64,000 bases of DNA from Liberibacter brunswickensis. Its GTDB lineage: Bacteria > Pseudomonadota > Alphaproteobacteria > Rhizobiales > Rhizobiaceae. Each line of letters opens with the position of its first letter. The first letter of the stretch is position 1. Positions 19,273-28,504 of this stretch are shown in pieces. A program made the translations under genes and the position numbers. The stretch is taken from NCBI RefSeq assembly GCF_036858155.1, contig NZ_JAAEJX010000003.1, positions 32,166-96,165 on the forward strand, written 5' to 3'. Under the pieces are notes generated by a model that did not search any database, was not told where the DNA came from, and saw nothing but the letters and a program-made list of their open reading frames with translations.

Positions 19273-19419
19273 TTATTTCAATCTATAAAGTATTCCTTTT
19301 CTTGCTTGGCTAGTATTTTTTTTCTTAGGTTTTTTATTTGTATTAGACTTTGAACATCCACTAATCAGAATAGTGCTAATCGCAACTGTTAATATAATTC
19401 CTATTTTTTTTATATTCAT
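19273..19419 (-). CDS. Tiny predicted lipoprotein (48 aa)
   Basis: A 48-residue frame behind an excellent ribosome site (GGAGGAAAT-ATG). It opens MNIKKIGIILTVAIS and has a textbook lipobox ISGC with Cys22. The mature tail of 27 residues is lysine-rich (NTNKKPKKKNT) and ends ILYRLK. It lies between the UvrD-type helicase gene and the 43-residue paralogue, all on the minus strand. A small lipidated cationic protein at the membrane is the inference; its role is unknown. Confidence 0.68.
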   Translation of the reverse strand: MNIKKIGIILTVAISTILISGCSKSNTNKKPKKKNTSQARKGILYRLK

Positions 19420-19710
19420 ATTTCCTCCTTATTATATAATTTAAAGATCATATAAATATAATTTAAATTAATTAAATTTTTTTCAATTATTTTATATTTT
19501 TTATTTAATAAAATATTTTTATATTATTAATATTAATTTTTTTTAAATATAAAATTAATTTAATATTTATTTTTATTTAAGATTTAATAATATTACTTTA
19601 TCTTTTTTATATAAATATTTTTTTATTTTAAATAAATAAAAAGTACATGAAATGATTTTGGAGAAAATTATTACAGTATTTAAAACTATAATATTTTAAT
19701 ATGTCTGATT

Positions 19711-21744
19711 TCAGTTTTCCAAATCAGAAAAAGAACCATAAATACCATCGTGGATTATTTCTTGAACATCAGAAGGATCATAAAGTTCTACTAAAAACTG
19801 TGATGGTTGCGATTGTTGGTATCTTTCTTTGTTGGTAAAGTCATGAGTTCGTCGATTGATAGTATAAAAAAGATTACAATTGTTTTTTGCACGGGTGATA
19901 CCCATGTATGCAAGTCTGCGCTCTCCTTCCAAATCTCCTTCTTTAATTGAAAGTTTATGAGGGATTAATCCTTGTTCCCATCCCGAAATAAAAACTGTAT
20001 CAAATTCTAGTCCTTTTGCAGCATGCATAGTCATTATTTTGATAAAATTAGAATCGATTATGGAAGAAGTAAAATTAATTGAAGTATTTTCTTGTAGGTT
20101 AAAATTTATAATATAACTTTCTAGTGTTTCATATTGTGCTATTATAGATATAAGTTCTTTTATATTATCTAAACGTTCCTGTGATTTTTCTGATTCATTA
20201 TCTTTCAAACTAGAAATATAATCGCTTTCTTCAAGAATTTTATGTGCAATAGAACCAGGATCACTTTGCTTAGAAAGATTACTCCAACGACGAATATTGT
20301 CTATAAAATTTTTTAATGATTGGCGTGCTTTAGGACGAAATTCATTGTTTTCAATTAGTTCTTCACTTGCTTCTAACAAAGAAATTTGACGTTGAGTAGC
20401 ATGTGTTTTAATTTTTTTAATGCTCTCTTTCCCTATACCTCTTTTAGGATAATTGATGATACGTTCAAAGTTAAGTTTATTATTACCTTGGTGGCATACT
20501 AAGCGAAAATAGGCGAGGGAATCGCGAATTTCTTGACGGTCATAAAAACTTATTGCTCCTATCACTTTATAGGGTATTTTCTTTTCAAGAAATGCCTCTT
20601 CAAATTTGCGAGTTTGCCAAGATGTACGCACAAGAATAGCTATATTATTTAAAGATAGTCCTTGGTTTTGTACATTTATAATTTCTGTAATTATGGTTGA
20701 TAGTTCCGAACTATCATTTTGACTGACATGTATTTTTAATTTTACATCATCATTATAATCTCTTGTCGTAAAGAGCCTTTTATTATATCTTTTTTTATTA
20801 TGGGAAATTAGCCTATTAGCTGTATTTAGGATATAAGAAGTTGAACGATAATTTTGTTCAAGCTTGATAATAGTTGCTTTTTTAAATTCTTTTTCAAAGT
20901 TAGTGATATGAGAAAAATGTGCTCCACGCCATTCATAAATGCATTGATCTTCGTCACCAACACAATATATATGGTTACCTTGTTTTTGGTATAGTAATCG
21001 TAATAATAAATATTGGGCATTATTAATATCTTGATATTCATCAACCATGATATAAGAAAGATTTTCATGATAACTTTTTAAAATATGTGGATGCTTATTA
21101 AGTATTTCAATGGCTTTTATAATTAATCCACCAAAATCACAACTTTTTTCTTTGTCAAGATAATCTATATAACGTGTATAGATTTTTCTCGGAATTATCT
21201 CATTTTCCGTTAAAGATGATTCTGGAATTTCCATTGGATTCCAACCATTATCTTGCCAATATTTTATTTTTTCGATAGCTAAATTAATATCGCAATATTC
21301 ATTTTCTGAACTTTCTTTAAGGATTTGTTTGATAATTGTACGATTATCATTTGAATCAATAATTGCAAAATTATCAGGCAGACCAACTAATTCTCCATGT
21401 TTTCTTAAAACACCTGCGCAGAAAGAATGAAAAGTTTTAATTTGGGGAATCTCTTCTAATAAAGAATATACTCTATTTTTTATTTCTTTAATTGCCTGAT
21501 TAGTAAAAGTAATAGCTATAATTTTTGAAGGCATGATTTTTTTTTTAAATATTAAATGCAATATACGAGCTATTAATACTGTCGTTTTACCAGTGCCAGC
21601 TCCTGCCAATACGAAAATAGGATTTTCATTGGTGATTGTAGCAGCATGCAATTGTTGAGGATTCAGTCTTGCAAGATAATTTGATACACGCTGATGATCA
21701 ACAAAATAATTTTCTAAGAATCCTTTTTTATTATCTTGATGCAA
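19711..21744 (-). CDS. uvrD: UvrD/PcrA-type ATP-dependent DNA helicase
   Basis: An SF1A 3'-5' helicase for nucleotide excision and mismatch repair. Walker A is LAGAGTGKTT (46-55), motif II is MVDEYQD (about 230), and QNYRST and TMHAAKGLEF are both present, as is ITRAKNNC (motif VI). At 677 residues it is shorter than usual rhizobial UvrD and stops soon after the helicase core, without the usual extended C-terminal tail. I cannot exclude Rep from sequence alone. The start is ATG at 21744. Confidence 0.85.
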   Translation of the reverse strand: MHQDNKKGFLENYFVDHQRVSNYLARLNPQQLHAATITNENPIFVLAGAGTGKTTVLIARILHLIFKKKIMPSKIIAITFTNQAIKEIKNRVYSLLEEIPQIKTFHSFCAGVLRKHGELVGLPDNFAIIDSNDNRTIIKQILKESSENEYCDINLAIEKIKYWQDNGWNPMEIPESSLTENEIIPRKIYTRYIDYLDKEKSCDFGGLIIKAIEILNKHPHILKSYHENLSYIMVDEYQDINNAQYLLLRLLYQKQGNHIYCVGDEDQCIYEWRGAHFSHITNFEKEFKKATIIKLEQNYRSTSYILNTANRLISHNKKRYNKRLFTTRDYNDDVKLKIHVSQNDSSELSTIITEIINVQNQGLSLNNIAILVRTSWQTRKFEEAFLEKKIPYKVIGAISFYDRQEIRDSLAYFRLVCHQGNNKLNFERIINYPKRGIGKESIKKIKTHATQRQISLLEASEELIENNEFRPKARQSLKNFIDNIRRWSNLSKQSDPGSIAHKILEESDYISSLKDNESEKSQERLDNIKELISIIAQYETLESYIINFNLQENTSINFTSSIIDSNFIKIMTMHAAKGLEFDTVFISGWEQGLIPHKLSIKEGDLEGERRLAYMGITRAKNNCNLFYTINRRTHDFTNKERYQQSQPSQFLVELYDPSDVQEIIHDGIYGSFSDLEN

Positions 21745-21899
21745 ATTATCACCTATAATAAATAATATTTTACGTGGAAATCATAGTACAAATATTTGAT
21801 AAAAATGTAAGAAAGAAATATACCATTGATATGGATTAACAGATAATAAATTAAATGAGAAGATCAATTCTTTTTGTATCATCAAGGAGGAGGGGATAC

Positions 21900-22537
21900 G
21901 TGATAAAAGAGTTATGTTTTTTAATTTTCACAATGGCGATTATTCCTGGATGTTTCTTGACAAATAAAATAAATCAAAAAACAATTTTAAAAAATTAAAT
22001 AATGAAGATATATCTGCTATAGTTGATAAAAGATTTGGAAATTATCTAGATAAGGCGGAAGATGAATTACAGACGCAGTTACAGGATAAAGAAGGGATAT
22101 CTGTTAGTCGTATAAATGATGTAATTATATGTAATGTGCCAGTAAACGTTGCTTTTATAGCTGGAAGAGTGATGTTGAATGAAGATTTTTTGCCTACTTT
22201 AGCATTGATTGTTAATACTTTGAAAAAGTTTCCTAGTACTTCTATCGCTATTGATGGTCACACAGATTCCGTCGGAACATTAGAATCAAATCTTTTGATT
22301 TCACAAGAAAGAGCTAATGTTATTATGAATAATTTGGTAAAAAAAGGAATATCTGCTAATAGATTCGTATCTGTTCAAGGATTAGCTTACAAGTATCCAA
22401 TTGACACGAATGATAATAAAATAGGACGTCAGAATAATCAACGCGTAGAAATCAAAATTTTTCCTTCTAAAAAAAAGTTGAAATATAAATTTCTTGTTTT
22501 TATGGAAAGAAACATTGATTTTTTTTATAAATTCTAA
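21900..22537 (+). pseudogene. OmpA-like peptidoglycan-binding lipoprotein, frameshifted
   Basis: A GTG at 21900, behind the strong ribosome site AAGGAGG, opens a lipoprotein signal peptide (lipobox IPGC). That frame stops at 21998. A second frame picks up at once and runs to 22537. It carries an intact OmpA C-terminal domain, with IDGHTDSVGTLESN, the SQERA block and NQRVEI, the peptidoglycan-anchoring fold. Adding one A to the A6 run at 21989-21994 would join the frames into a protein of about 212 residues. So the gene is broken, slips during expression, or carries a sequencing error. As it stands only the C-terminal part, from a GTG at 22136, could be made on its own. Confidence 0.75.
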
Positions 22538-22756
22538 ATATTTATCTCCTTTATAATATAATTTTTCGTTGTTGTTTTTATTGTAAAATAATATGTTTTC
22601 TTTAAATAACATATTTGAATTGGTTTTATTTTGAAAAATTAGAGGTTTTTGTAAAATAAATCTATTAATTTCTGTTTATATAATATAGCGATATTGTTTT
22701 TAAATTTTATTTAGCTGTTTTTTTAATGGATTATTTTTTTGTAAACTATAATTAGG

Positions 22757-23707
22757 ATGATTGCTTTGCGTGGGCGTATATTAATTTGTCTAGGTTTATT
22801 ATTTTCTATTTTATTGGTTTTTGCTATTCCTTTATTTATTGATTGGACCGATTTTAGAAAAAAGTTTGAGCTTCAGGCTAGTTCTATCTTGGGAAAAACA
22901 ACAGTAGTAAAAGGTGGAATGAAAATTCGCATTTTACCTTTTCCTTCAATTACTTTAAAAGATATTAGAATTGATTCAAAACAGGATGGTTCTTTTGGAT
23001 CTAAGATAGAAGATATTTCAATAAACATGGATTTTCTTTCTCTTTTAAGAGGTAAAATTCGTGTTTTTGTGAATATTGACCAACCTTATTTAAATTTTGA
23101 TTTATCATCTATAAAACAAAAAGATTTTTCATCAGATTTGTCTAATCAAATCAAAAGCAATATAGACATAATTAGTAATATATCGTTTGGAAAAGTGAGT
23201 ATTAATGGAGGGAAAATTAGATTTATTGATCAAATATCAGATCAATCATACTTTCTATCAGATCTGAATTTTCAAATATATTCTAATCATTTAAATATTG
23301 TTTCTCCATTATCTATTAATTCTCTTAAAGGTTCTATCACAGCAGATGGAATAGGAAGTTTTAATAATAAAAAAAGTGCATTTAAAATTACAGCTAATTT
23401 TCCAGCTGTAAATAACGCTATTCCTTTAAAAACACAGTTGTTTCCTACTTTTTATCCTTTTATTATTAACTTGTCGGGAAATTTTTTTTGGAATGATAAT
23501 AATCCTATTTATGAAGGTGTATTTTCTTCTATTGGTGATTTCTCTAAATTATTAAATTTAAAACTATCTATGACAAATTCACTTCTTGTAGGAAACTTTA
23601 AATTTTCTACTGGGAATATACGTATATCACACTATAAATTTTACTCGAATCATTCTGATTTTTCTGTAAAAGAAAGAGATGAATTTAATGCACTAAATAT
23701 TCATTAA
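22757..23707 (+). CDS. AsmA-family protein, short form
   Basis: The N-terminal part of an AsmA-like inner-membrane protein, a family linked to lipid transport and outer-membrane assembly. A signal anchor (about 10-28) is followed by IDWTDFRKKFELQASSILGK and KGGMKIRILPFPSITLKDIRI, classic AsmA opening blocks. It ends at residue 316, far shorter than many rhizobial AsmA proteins of a thousand residues. The same frame stays open for a further 36 codons after the TAA at 23705. It may be truncated or a short relative. Confidence 0.7.
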   Translation: MIALRGRILICLGLLFSILLVFAIPLFIDWTDFRKKFELQASSILGKTTVVKGGMKIRILPFPSITLKDIRIDSKQDGSFGSKIEDISINMDFLSLLRGKIRVFVNIDQPYLNFDLSSIKQKDFSSDLSNQIKSNIDIISNISFGKVSINGGKIRFIDQISDQSYFLSDLNFQIYSNHLNIVSPLSINSLKGSITADGIGSFNNKKSAFKITANFPAVNNAIPLKTQLFPTFYPFIINLSGNFFWNDNNPIYEGVFSSIGDFSKLLNLKLSMTNSLLVGNFKFSTGNIRISHYKFYSNHSDFSVKERDEFNALNIH

Positions 23708-23890
23708 AATAACACATACAAAGGAATATATACCAATGGTAAATTGGTTATTATAATTCAAAAATATAAAATAAATAATGGTAATTTTTTTAAGAAATGG
23801 ACTAGATTGTACAAATAAACCCTAAATTACAGTTTAAAATAAAATAATTCCTACAAATACATTTTACTTAAAATAAAAACGAAAAATTTA

Positions 23891-24424
23891 TTATTTTTTT
23901 CTAAAGTTATCTAATGAAATAACTGAAGCAATATTGCTTTTATCTTGTTTTTTGTTTTTATCCTTATAACTATTTTTATTCGAAGAACAAGACTTATTAT
24001 TAAAACTATCCGATGTTTTGATAATCTTGCATGTCTTTTTTTCTATATCTTCTTCGGTTTTATCAATATTAATATCAAATTCCAATTCAAAATTGACAGA
24101 AGGGTCATAAAATCCCTTGATAGAATTAAAAGGGATAGATAGTCGTTCTGGTATATTAGAAAATGAAAGACCAATTTCAAAGTGATGATCAAAAACCTTT
24201 AGATCCCAAAATTGATTTTGAATAACTATAGTCATCTTTTCAGGATAGCTTTTCCTAAGGTTTTGTGAGATACGGACTCCCCGAGCATTTGTCGCAAAAG
24301 TTATATAGAAATGATGTTCTCCTGGAAGAGATCCAATAGATGCAGTTTCTGATAGTACATTTTTAACAAGACCACGCAGTGCTTCTTTAGCTAAAATATC
24401 ATAACGAATATGATCATGGTTCAT
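23891..24424 (-). CDS. sspB: SspB-type ClpXP adaptor (alphaproteobacterial)
   Basis: The adaptor that tethers ssrA-tagged proteins to the ClpXP protease. The stretch MNHDHIRYDILAKEALRG begins the family's conserved domain; LPGEHHFYITF, GVRIS, QFWDLKVFDHHFEIGLSFS and GFYDPSVNFELEF follow. The C-terminus is charged and low-complexity, consistent with a flexible tail. I place the start at the ATG at 24424 (177 residues). A frame from 24460 adds 12 residues not seen in relatives. It sits next to the tmRNA gene, whose product makes its substrates. Confidence 0.9.
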   Translation of the reverse strand: MNHDHIRYDILAKEALRGLVKNVLSETASIGSLPGEHHFYITFATNARGVRISQNLRKSYPEKMTIVIQNQFWDLKVFDHHFEIGLSFSNIPERLSIPFNSIKGFYDPSVNFELEFDINIDKTEEDIEKKTCKIIKTSDSFNNKSCSSNKNSYKDKNKKQDKSNIASVISLDNFRKK

Positions 24425-24569
24425 AAAATTATCTACCCATCTAATAAAATGCATTTCCAACTAGTTGAAGAAAAACAATGCAATTATATGTTTTTTTTCA
24501 ACAAATACTTTTTTTTGTTTGATTGAAACTATAGCATATTATAATCGAAAAAATAATAAAAACTACTTT

Positions 24570-24905
24570 CCTCAAGGAGGCTTCTGTTGCCAGGTGCCTC
24601 CAAAACCCCGCCTGACAGTAATCCCATCAGGAGTTAAAACGAAAAAATCACACTGACTAAGCGGCAGCGGAATTTATTCTTACTTTGTTGTCATTTGCAA
24701 CTACATTTTTAGTCCGATGACGGTGGTACAATGCCGAACGAACATTCAACCTTTACGCTCTTGTCTATCCTATTTCGCCCCCTTAAACGTAATTATGACG
24801 TAACAATATCAAGAACACTATTGAGAAAAATGGTGGAGGCGCCGGGTACCGCCCCCGGGTCCAACAAGTTTATTGCGTTGACTATTTATCGTCATATCTA
24901 TATCA
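24570..24905 (-). ncRNA. ssrA: Two-piece (permuted) tmRNA
   Basis: On the minus strand the acceptor piece comes first. It has the T-arm CCGGG/CCCGG (loop GGCGGTA), then CGCCTCC-A-CCA ending at 24831. A 48-base spacer follows, then the coding piece starting GGGGGCGAAATAGG at 24782. Its first seven bases pair with CGCCTCC to form the acceptor stem. The tag frame runs from GCA at 24698 to TAG at 24657, preceded by the resume determinant TAGTT. It encodes ANDNKVRINSAAA. A GGAGGC/GCCTCC hairpin (24601-24576) and T-rich sequence close it. This order is the permuted form known in alphaproteobacteria. The outer ends are approximate. It adjoins sspB, whose product delivers tagged proteins to ClpXP. 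Confidence 0.92.
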
Positions 24906-24921
24906 AAAATACAGCGTTGTT

Positions 24922-24950
24922 ATTATACATGTTTTTTGTTGATATTGGAA
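24922..24950 (-). promoter_or_regulatory. Candidate promoter of tmRNA
   Basis: On the minus strand: TTCCAA (24950-24945), 17 bases, then TATAAT (24927-24922), a perfect -10 box. It lies just upstream of the acceptor piece of tmRNA and diverges from thyA. Confidence 0.55.
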
Positions 24951-25005
24951 GAGCTTAATAAAGAGAAATAAATAATATTTTTATATAGAAAAATGGATTG
25001 GAAAA

Positions 25006-25803
25006 ATGCGCCAATATTTAAATCTTCTTCATCATGTTATTACATCTGGTTCGGATCGTAGAGATCGTACAGGTGTTGGAACACGTAGTACTTTTGGTTA
25101 TCAAATGCGTTTTGATTTATCTAAAGGATTCCCTTTATTAACAACAAAGAAAGTTCATTGGAAATCTATTGTTCATGAGCTTCTTTGGTTTTTAAAAGGA
25201 AGTAGTAATATATCTTATCTTCGCAAACATGGTGTAAGTATATGGGATGAATGGGCTGATGATAATGGTGATCTTGGTCCTGTATATGGAGTGCAATGGC
25301 GTTCCTGGCCCGATTACGATGGTAATAATACAATTGATCAAATTTCTTCAGTTATTAGTAGCTTGCGTAATGATCCATATTCTCGACGTCATATAGTATC
25401 ATCTTGGAACGTTGCTTTGATAGATAAAATGGCATTGCCACCTTGCCACTGTCTCTTTCAATTTTATGTTGATAATGGAAAATTATCATGTCAATTATAT
25501 CAGCGTTCAGGAGATGTATTCCTTGGTATACCGTTTAATATTGCATCTTATTCTCTATTGACGATGATGTTAGCAAGTGTAATAGGATTTCAATATGGAG
25601 AATTTATTCACACTTTAGGTGATGTACATCTATACAACAATCATTTTGAACAAGCTTACTTACAGCTTTCTAGATCTCCTAATAGTTTGCCTAAAGTTAT
25701 TATTAATCCCAATGTTGTTGATTTATTATCTTTTAGTTATGAAGATTTCACTCTTAAATATTATAAACCACATCCTGCTATTCCCGCCAAGGTATCTGTA
25801 TGA
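25006..25803 (+). CDS. thyA: Thymidylate synthase
   Basis: Methylates dUMP to dTMP with methylene-tetrahydrofolate, producing dihydrofolate. It has the nucleophile Cys147 in LPPCHCLFQFYV, the QRSGDVFLGIPFNIASY block and HLYNNH. The C-terminus is KVSV rather than the common PVAV/APVAV. 265 residues matches E. coli. It overlaps folA by four bases (ATGA), coupling dTMP synthesis to dihydrofolate recycling. Confidence 0.96.
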   Translation: MRQYLNLLHHVITSGSDRRDRTGVGTRSTFGYQMRFDLSKGFPLLTTKKVHWKSIVHELLWFLKGSSNISYLRKHGVSIWDEWADDNGDLGPVYGVQWRSWPDYDGNNTIDQISSVISSLRNDPYSRRHIVSSWNVALIDKMALPPCHCLFQFYVDNGKLSCQLYQRSGDVFLGIPFNIASYSLLTMMLASVIGFQYGEFIHTLGDVHLYNNHFEQAYLQLSRSPNSLPKVIINPNVVDLLSFSYEDFTLKYYKPHPAIPAKVSV

Positions 25804-26339
25804 ATAATATGCAAGAAATAATTTTAATTTCTGCAATTACGCGTAATAATGTTATTGGCAGTAATGGTAGAATGCCATGGCATCTTTCTTCTGATTTAAA
25901 ACGTTTTAAAAATTTGACTATGGGAAGCAATATTATAATGGGTTATAATACTTTCCAATCAATTGGTAAAGCTTTACCAGGCAGGACTAATATTGTCGTT
26001 ACTCGTAATAATAAACATAATGTTAGTTTGATTCCAGGGATAATAACAGCATCTTCTATACCTCATGCGTTTGATATTGCTGCTACTAATAAAGTAGACA
26101 GTAAAAAATTATTTGTCATAGGAGGAGGGGGAATTTATGCACAGACGATTAGTTTGGCACACTCTTTATACATTACACATATAGATAAAGATATAGAAGG
26201 TGATGTTTTTTTCCCTTATATTGATCCTAGTATTTGGCAAAGAAAAGGAAAAGAAATCATTGTGTATCCAGGAAAAGGAGATGATTATCTAACTAGATTT
26301 ATAATATACAATCGTGTCTTTTCAGAAAAATTTTTATGA
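25800..26339 (+). CDS. folA: Dihydrofolate reductase
   Basis: Reduces dihydrofolate to tetrahydrofolate with NADPH. The opening ILISAITRNNVIGSNGRMPWHLSSDLKRFK includes the MPWHL loop and the acidic substrate-binding residue Asp in SSDLKRF. The GGGGIYAQ nucleotide-binding glycines and the C-terminal YITHIDKDIEGDVFFP are present. 179 residues. It is translationally coupled to thyA. Confidence 0.95.
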   Translation: MNNMQEIILISAITRNNVIGSNGRMPWHLSSDLKRFKNLTMGSNIIMGYNTFQSIGKALPGRTNIVVTRNNKHNVSLIPGIITASSIPHAFDIAATNKVDSKKLFVIGGGGIYAQTISLAHSLYITHIDKDIEGDVFFPYIDPSIWQRKGKEIIVYPGKGDDYLTRFIIYNRVFSEKFL

Positions 26340-26431
26340 TATTTTCATAAATAAATTGCAGTTGACATTATTAAATCATCTGTTTATACAGCAGATTCGT
26401 ATTATGGATACTATTTTATTAAGAGATTTTG

Positions 26432-27502
26432 ATGTCGTACAATAAAGAAAATAATGATGGACCATGGCGTTCCAAAAATTTAAATAGTTCCAATAATAAT
26501 GATGGTTTTCCTCCTTTCGATTTGGATTCAATTATTCGTTATTTGAAGAAAAAATTAGATCTTATCCCTTATTTTAAAACCTATGGTCTTGTTTATCTAA
26601 TATTGTTATTAATTATTTTGCTATGTGCTTTTCAATCAGTATACATTGTTCATCCCGATGAAAGAGCAGTAGAACTGCGATTTGGTAAACCAAAGGATGA
26701 GATTCTTTTTCCTGGTTTACACGTAATGTTTTGGCCAATTGATCAAGTCGAAATTGTTAAAGTTATAGAACGTCAAAAAAAGATAGGTAAACCTTCTAGC
26801 TCTAATTATAGTAGTGGCTTAATTCTTACTGGAGATCAAAATATTGTAAGTTTACAATTTTCTATTTTATATATGGTAAATGATCCTCGTTTATATCTAT
26901 TAAGTTTAGAGAATCCCGAAGAAATTTTGAAACAGGTCTCTGAAAGTGCTATACGTGAAGTAGTAGGAAGAAGGTTTGCAGTAGATATTTTTCGATCTCA
27001 TAGGCATCAGATATCTTTAGAAGTAAGAGAACTTATTCAAAATACTATGGATTATTATAAATCTGGAATATTAATCAATACAATTTCAATTGAAGATGTT
27101 TCTCCTCCTCGTGAAGTAGCAGATGCTTTTGATGAGGTACAACGTGCGGAACAAGATGAGGATCGTTTTGTTGAAGAATCTAATAAATACTCTAATCGAG
27201 TATTAGGATCAGCTAGAGGTGAAGCTTCTCGTATTCGTGAGTCTTCTATTGCCTATAGAGATCGCATTGTTCAAGAAGCTAAGGGAGAAGCAGATCGTTT
27301 CTTGTCTATTTATGAACAGTATATAAATGCTCCTGCATTGCTTCGCAAAAGGATATATTTAGAAACTATGGAAGATATTTTAAAGAAAGGGAAAAAAATA
27401 ATTATTGATAGAAAACAGGCTGTTGTTCCTTATTTACCTATCAATGAAAATTTTTTTAATATTAAAAAAAAAGATAATTTAGGTGGTACAAATAATGAGT
27501 AA
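26432..27502 (+). CDS. hflK: FtsH protease modulator HflK
   Basis: An SPFH/band-7 membrane protein that, with HflC, forms a cage around the FtsH protease. A proline/asparagine-rich N-terminus precedes a membrane segment (about 52-72), the SPFH domain (VHPDERAVELRFGKP onward) and a coiled-coil region rich in Arg/Glu. I use the ATG at 26432; a TTG one codon earlier is less likely. hflC starts inside its last codons, giving an 8-base overlap. Confidence 0.94.
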   Translation: MSYNKENNDGPWRSKNLNSSNNNDGFPPFDLDSIIRYLKKKLDLIPYFKTYGLVYLILLLIILLCAFQSVYIVHPDERAVELRFGKPKDEILFPGLHVMFWPIDQVEIVKVIERQKKIGKPSSSNYSSGLILTGDQNIVSLQFSILYMVNDPRLYLLSLENPEEILKQVSESAIREVVGRRFAVDIFRSHRHQISLEVRELIQNTMDYYKSGILINTISIEDVSPPREVADAFDEVQRAEQDEDRFVEESNKYSNRVLGSARGEASRIRESSIAYRDRIVQEAKGEADRFLSIYEQYINAPALLRKRIYLETMEDILKKGKKIIIDRKQAVVPYLPINENFFNIKKKDNLGGTNNE

Positions 27503-28397
27503 TAGGTATTTTTATGGTTTTTTCATTTTTTTATCTATTATATCGGGAATTTTAGCGTCTTCTTTTTTTATAGTTGATGCTCGGCAACAAGCCGTTGTTA
27601 CTAGATTTGGAAAGATCCATGCTGTTTATAAGGATCCAGGACTTTATTTTAAGATGCCGTTTTCTTTTATGAATATTGATAGGGTTAGATATATTCAAAA
27701 ACAAATGATGCGTTTAAATCTTTATAATATTAGAGTACAAGTATCCGATGGAAAATTCTATGAAGTCGATGCCATGATGACTAGTAGAATAGTTAACCCT
27801 GCTTTATTTTGTGAATCTGTTTCATGTGATCGTGTTGCTGCGGAATCGAGATTGCATACTCGTCTTGATGCATCTATTCGTCGTGTTTATGGATTACGTC
27901 GCTTTGATGATGCTCTATCTAAACAACGTTCAAAGATGATGTTAGAGGTACGTGATGATTTACGTCACGATGCTGAAAAATTAGGTATTAATATAGAAGA
28001 TGTACGTGTATTACGTACTGATTTAACACAAGAAGTATCTCAACAGACTTATGATAGAATGAAAGCAGAGAGATTAGCAGAAGCTGAATTTATACGTGCT
28101 AGAGGACGAGAAGAAGGACAAAAACGTATTTCTGTAGCTGATCGTAAAGCCGTTTATATTTTATCTGAAGCAAGACGTGATTCTGAAATAAATTATGGTA
28201 AAGGTGAGGCAGAAAGAGGGCGTATTCTTTCTGAAGTTTTTCAAAAAGATCCTGATTTTTTTGAATTTTATCGTTCTATGAAAGCATACACTGGTTCATT
28301 GGCTTCTCCAGATACCTTTTTTATTCTTTCTCCAGATTCTGATTTTTTAAAATATTTTAATAGTTTTCAAGGAAGAAATACAAGTTATCAGAAATAA
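27495..28397 (+). CDS. hflC: FtsH protease modulator HflC
   Basis: Partner of HflK in the FtsH-regulating complex. A membrane anchor (about 5-27) is followed by the SPFH domain with VDARQQAVVTRFGK and the family's RVRYIQKQ block. A long helical region with AEAEFIRARGREEGQK and ARRDSEINYGKGEAER comes next. The ATG at 27495 follows AGGTGG by 8 bases. 300 residues. In rhizobia a DegP-type protease gene often comes next; here serB follows on the other strand. Confidence 0.94.
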   Translation: MSNRYFYGFFIFLSIISGILASSFFIVDARQQAVVTRFGKIHAVYKDPGLYFKMPFSFMNIDRVRYIQKQMMRLNLYNIRVQVSDGKFYEVDAMMTSRIVNPALFCESVSCDRVAAESRLHTRLDASIRRVYGLRRFDDALSKQRSKMMLEVRDDLRHDAEKLGINIEDVRVLRTDLTQEVSQQTYDRMKAERLAEAEFIRARGREEGQKRISVADRKAVYILSEARRDSEINYGKGEAERGRILSEVFQKDPDFFEFYRSMKAYTGSLASPDTFFILSPDSDFLKYFNSFQGRNTSYQK

Positions 28398-28504
28398 GAT
28401 AAAAACTATTTTAATAAGAAATATATATTATAGTAACATTACAGTATCTCACATAGTATAATAAATATAAAAAAATATCCTTATTTTATTTTAAAATTCA
28501 ATTT

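Noticed and set aside
24465..24656. 63-codon plus-strand frame
   Set aside because: It overlaps the 3' part of tmRNA on the opposite strand and has no protein-like features.
24731..24958. 75-codon plus-strand frame
   Set aside because: It lies antisense to the tmRNA coding and acceptor pieces; its residues come from conserved RNA structure, not a protein.
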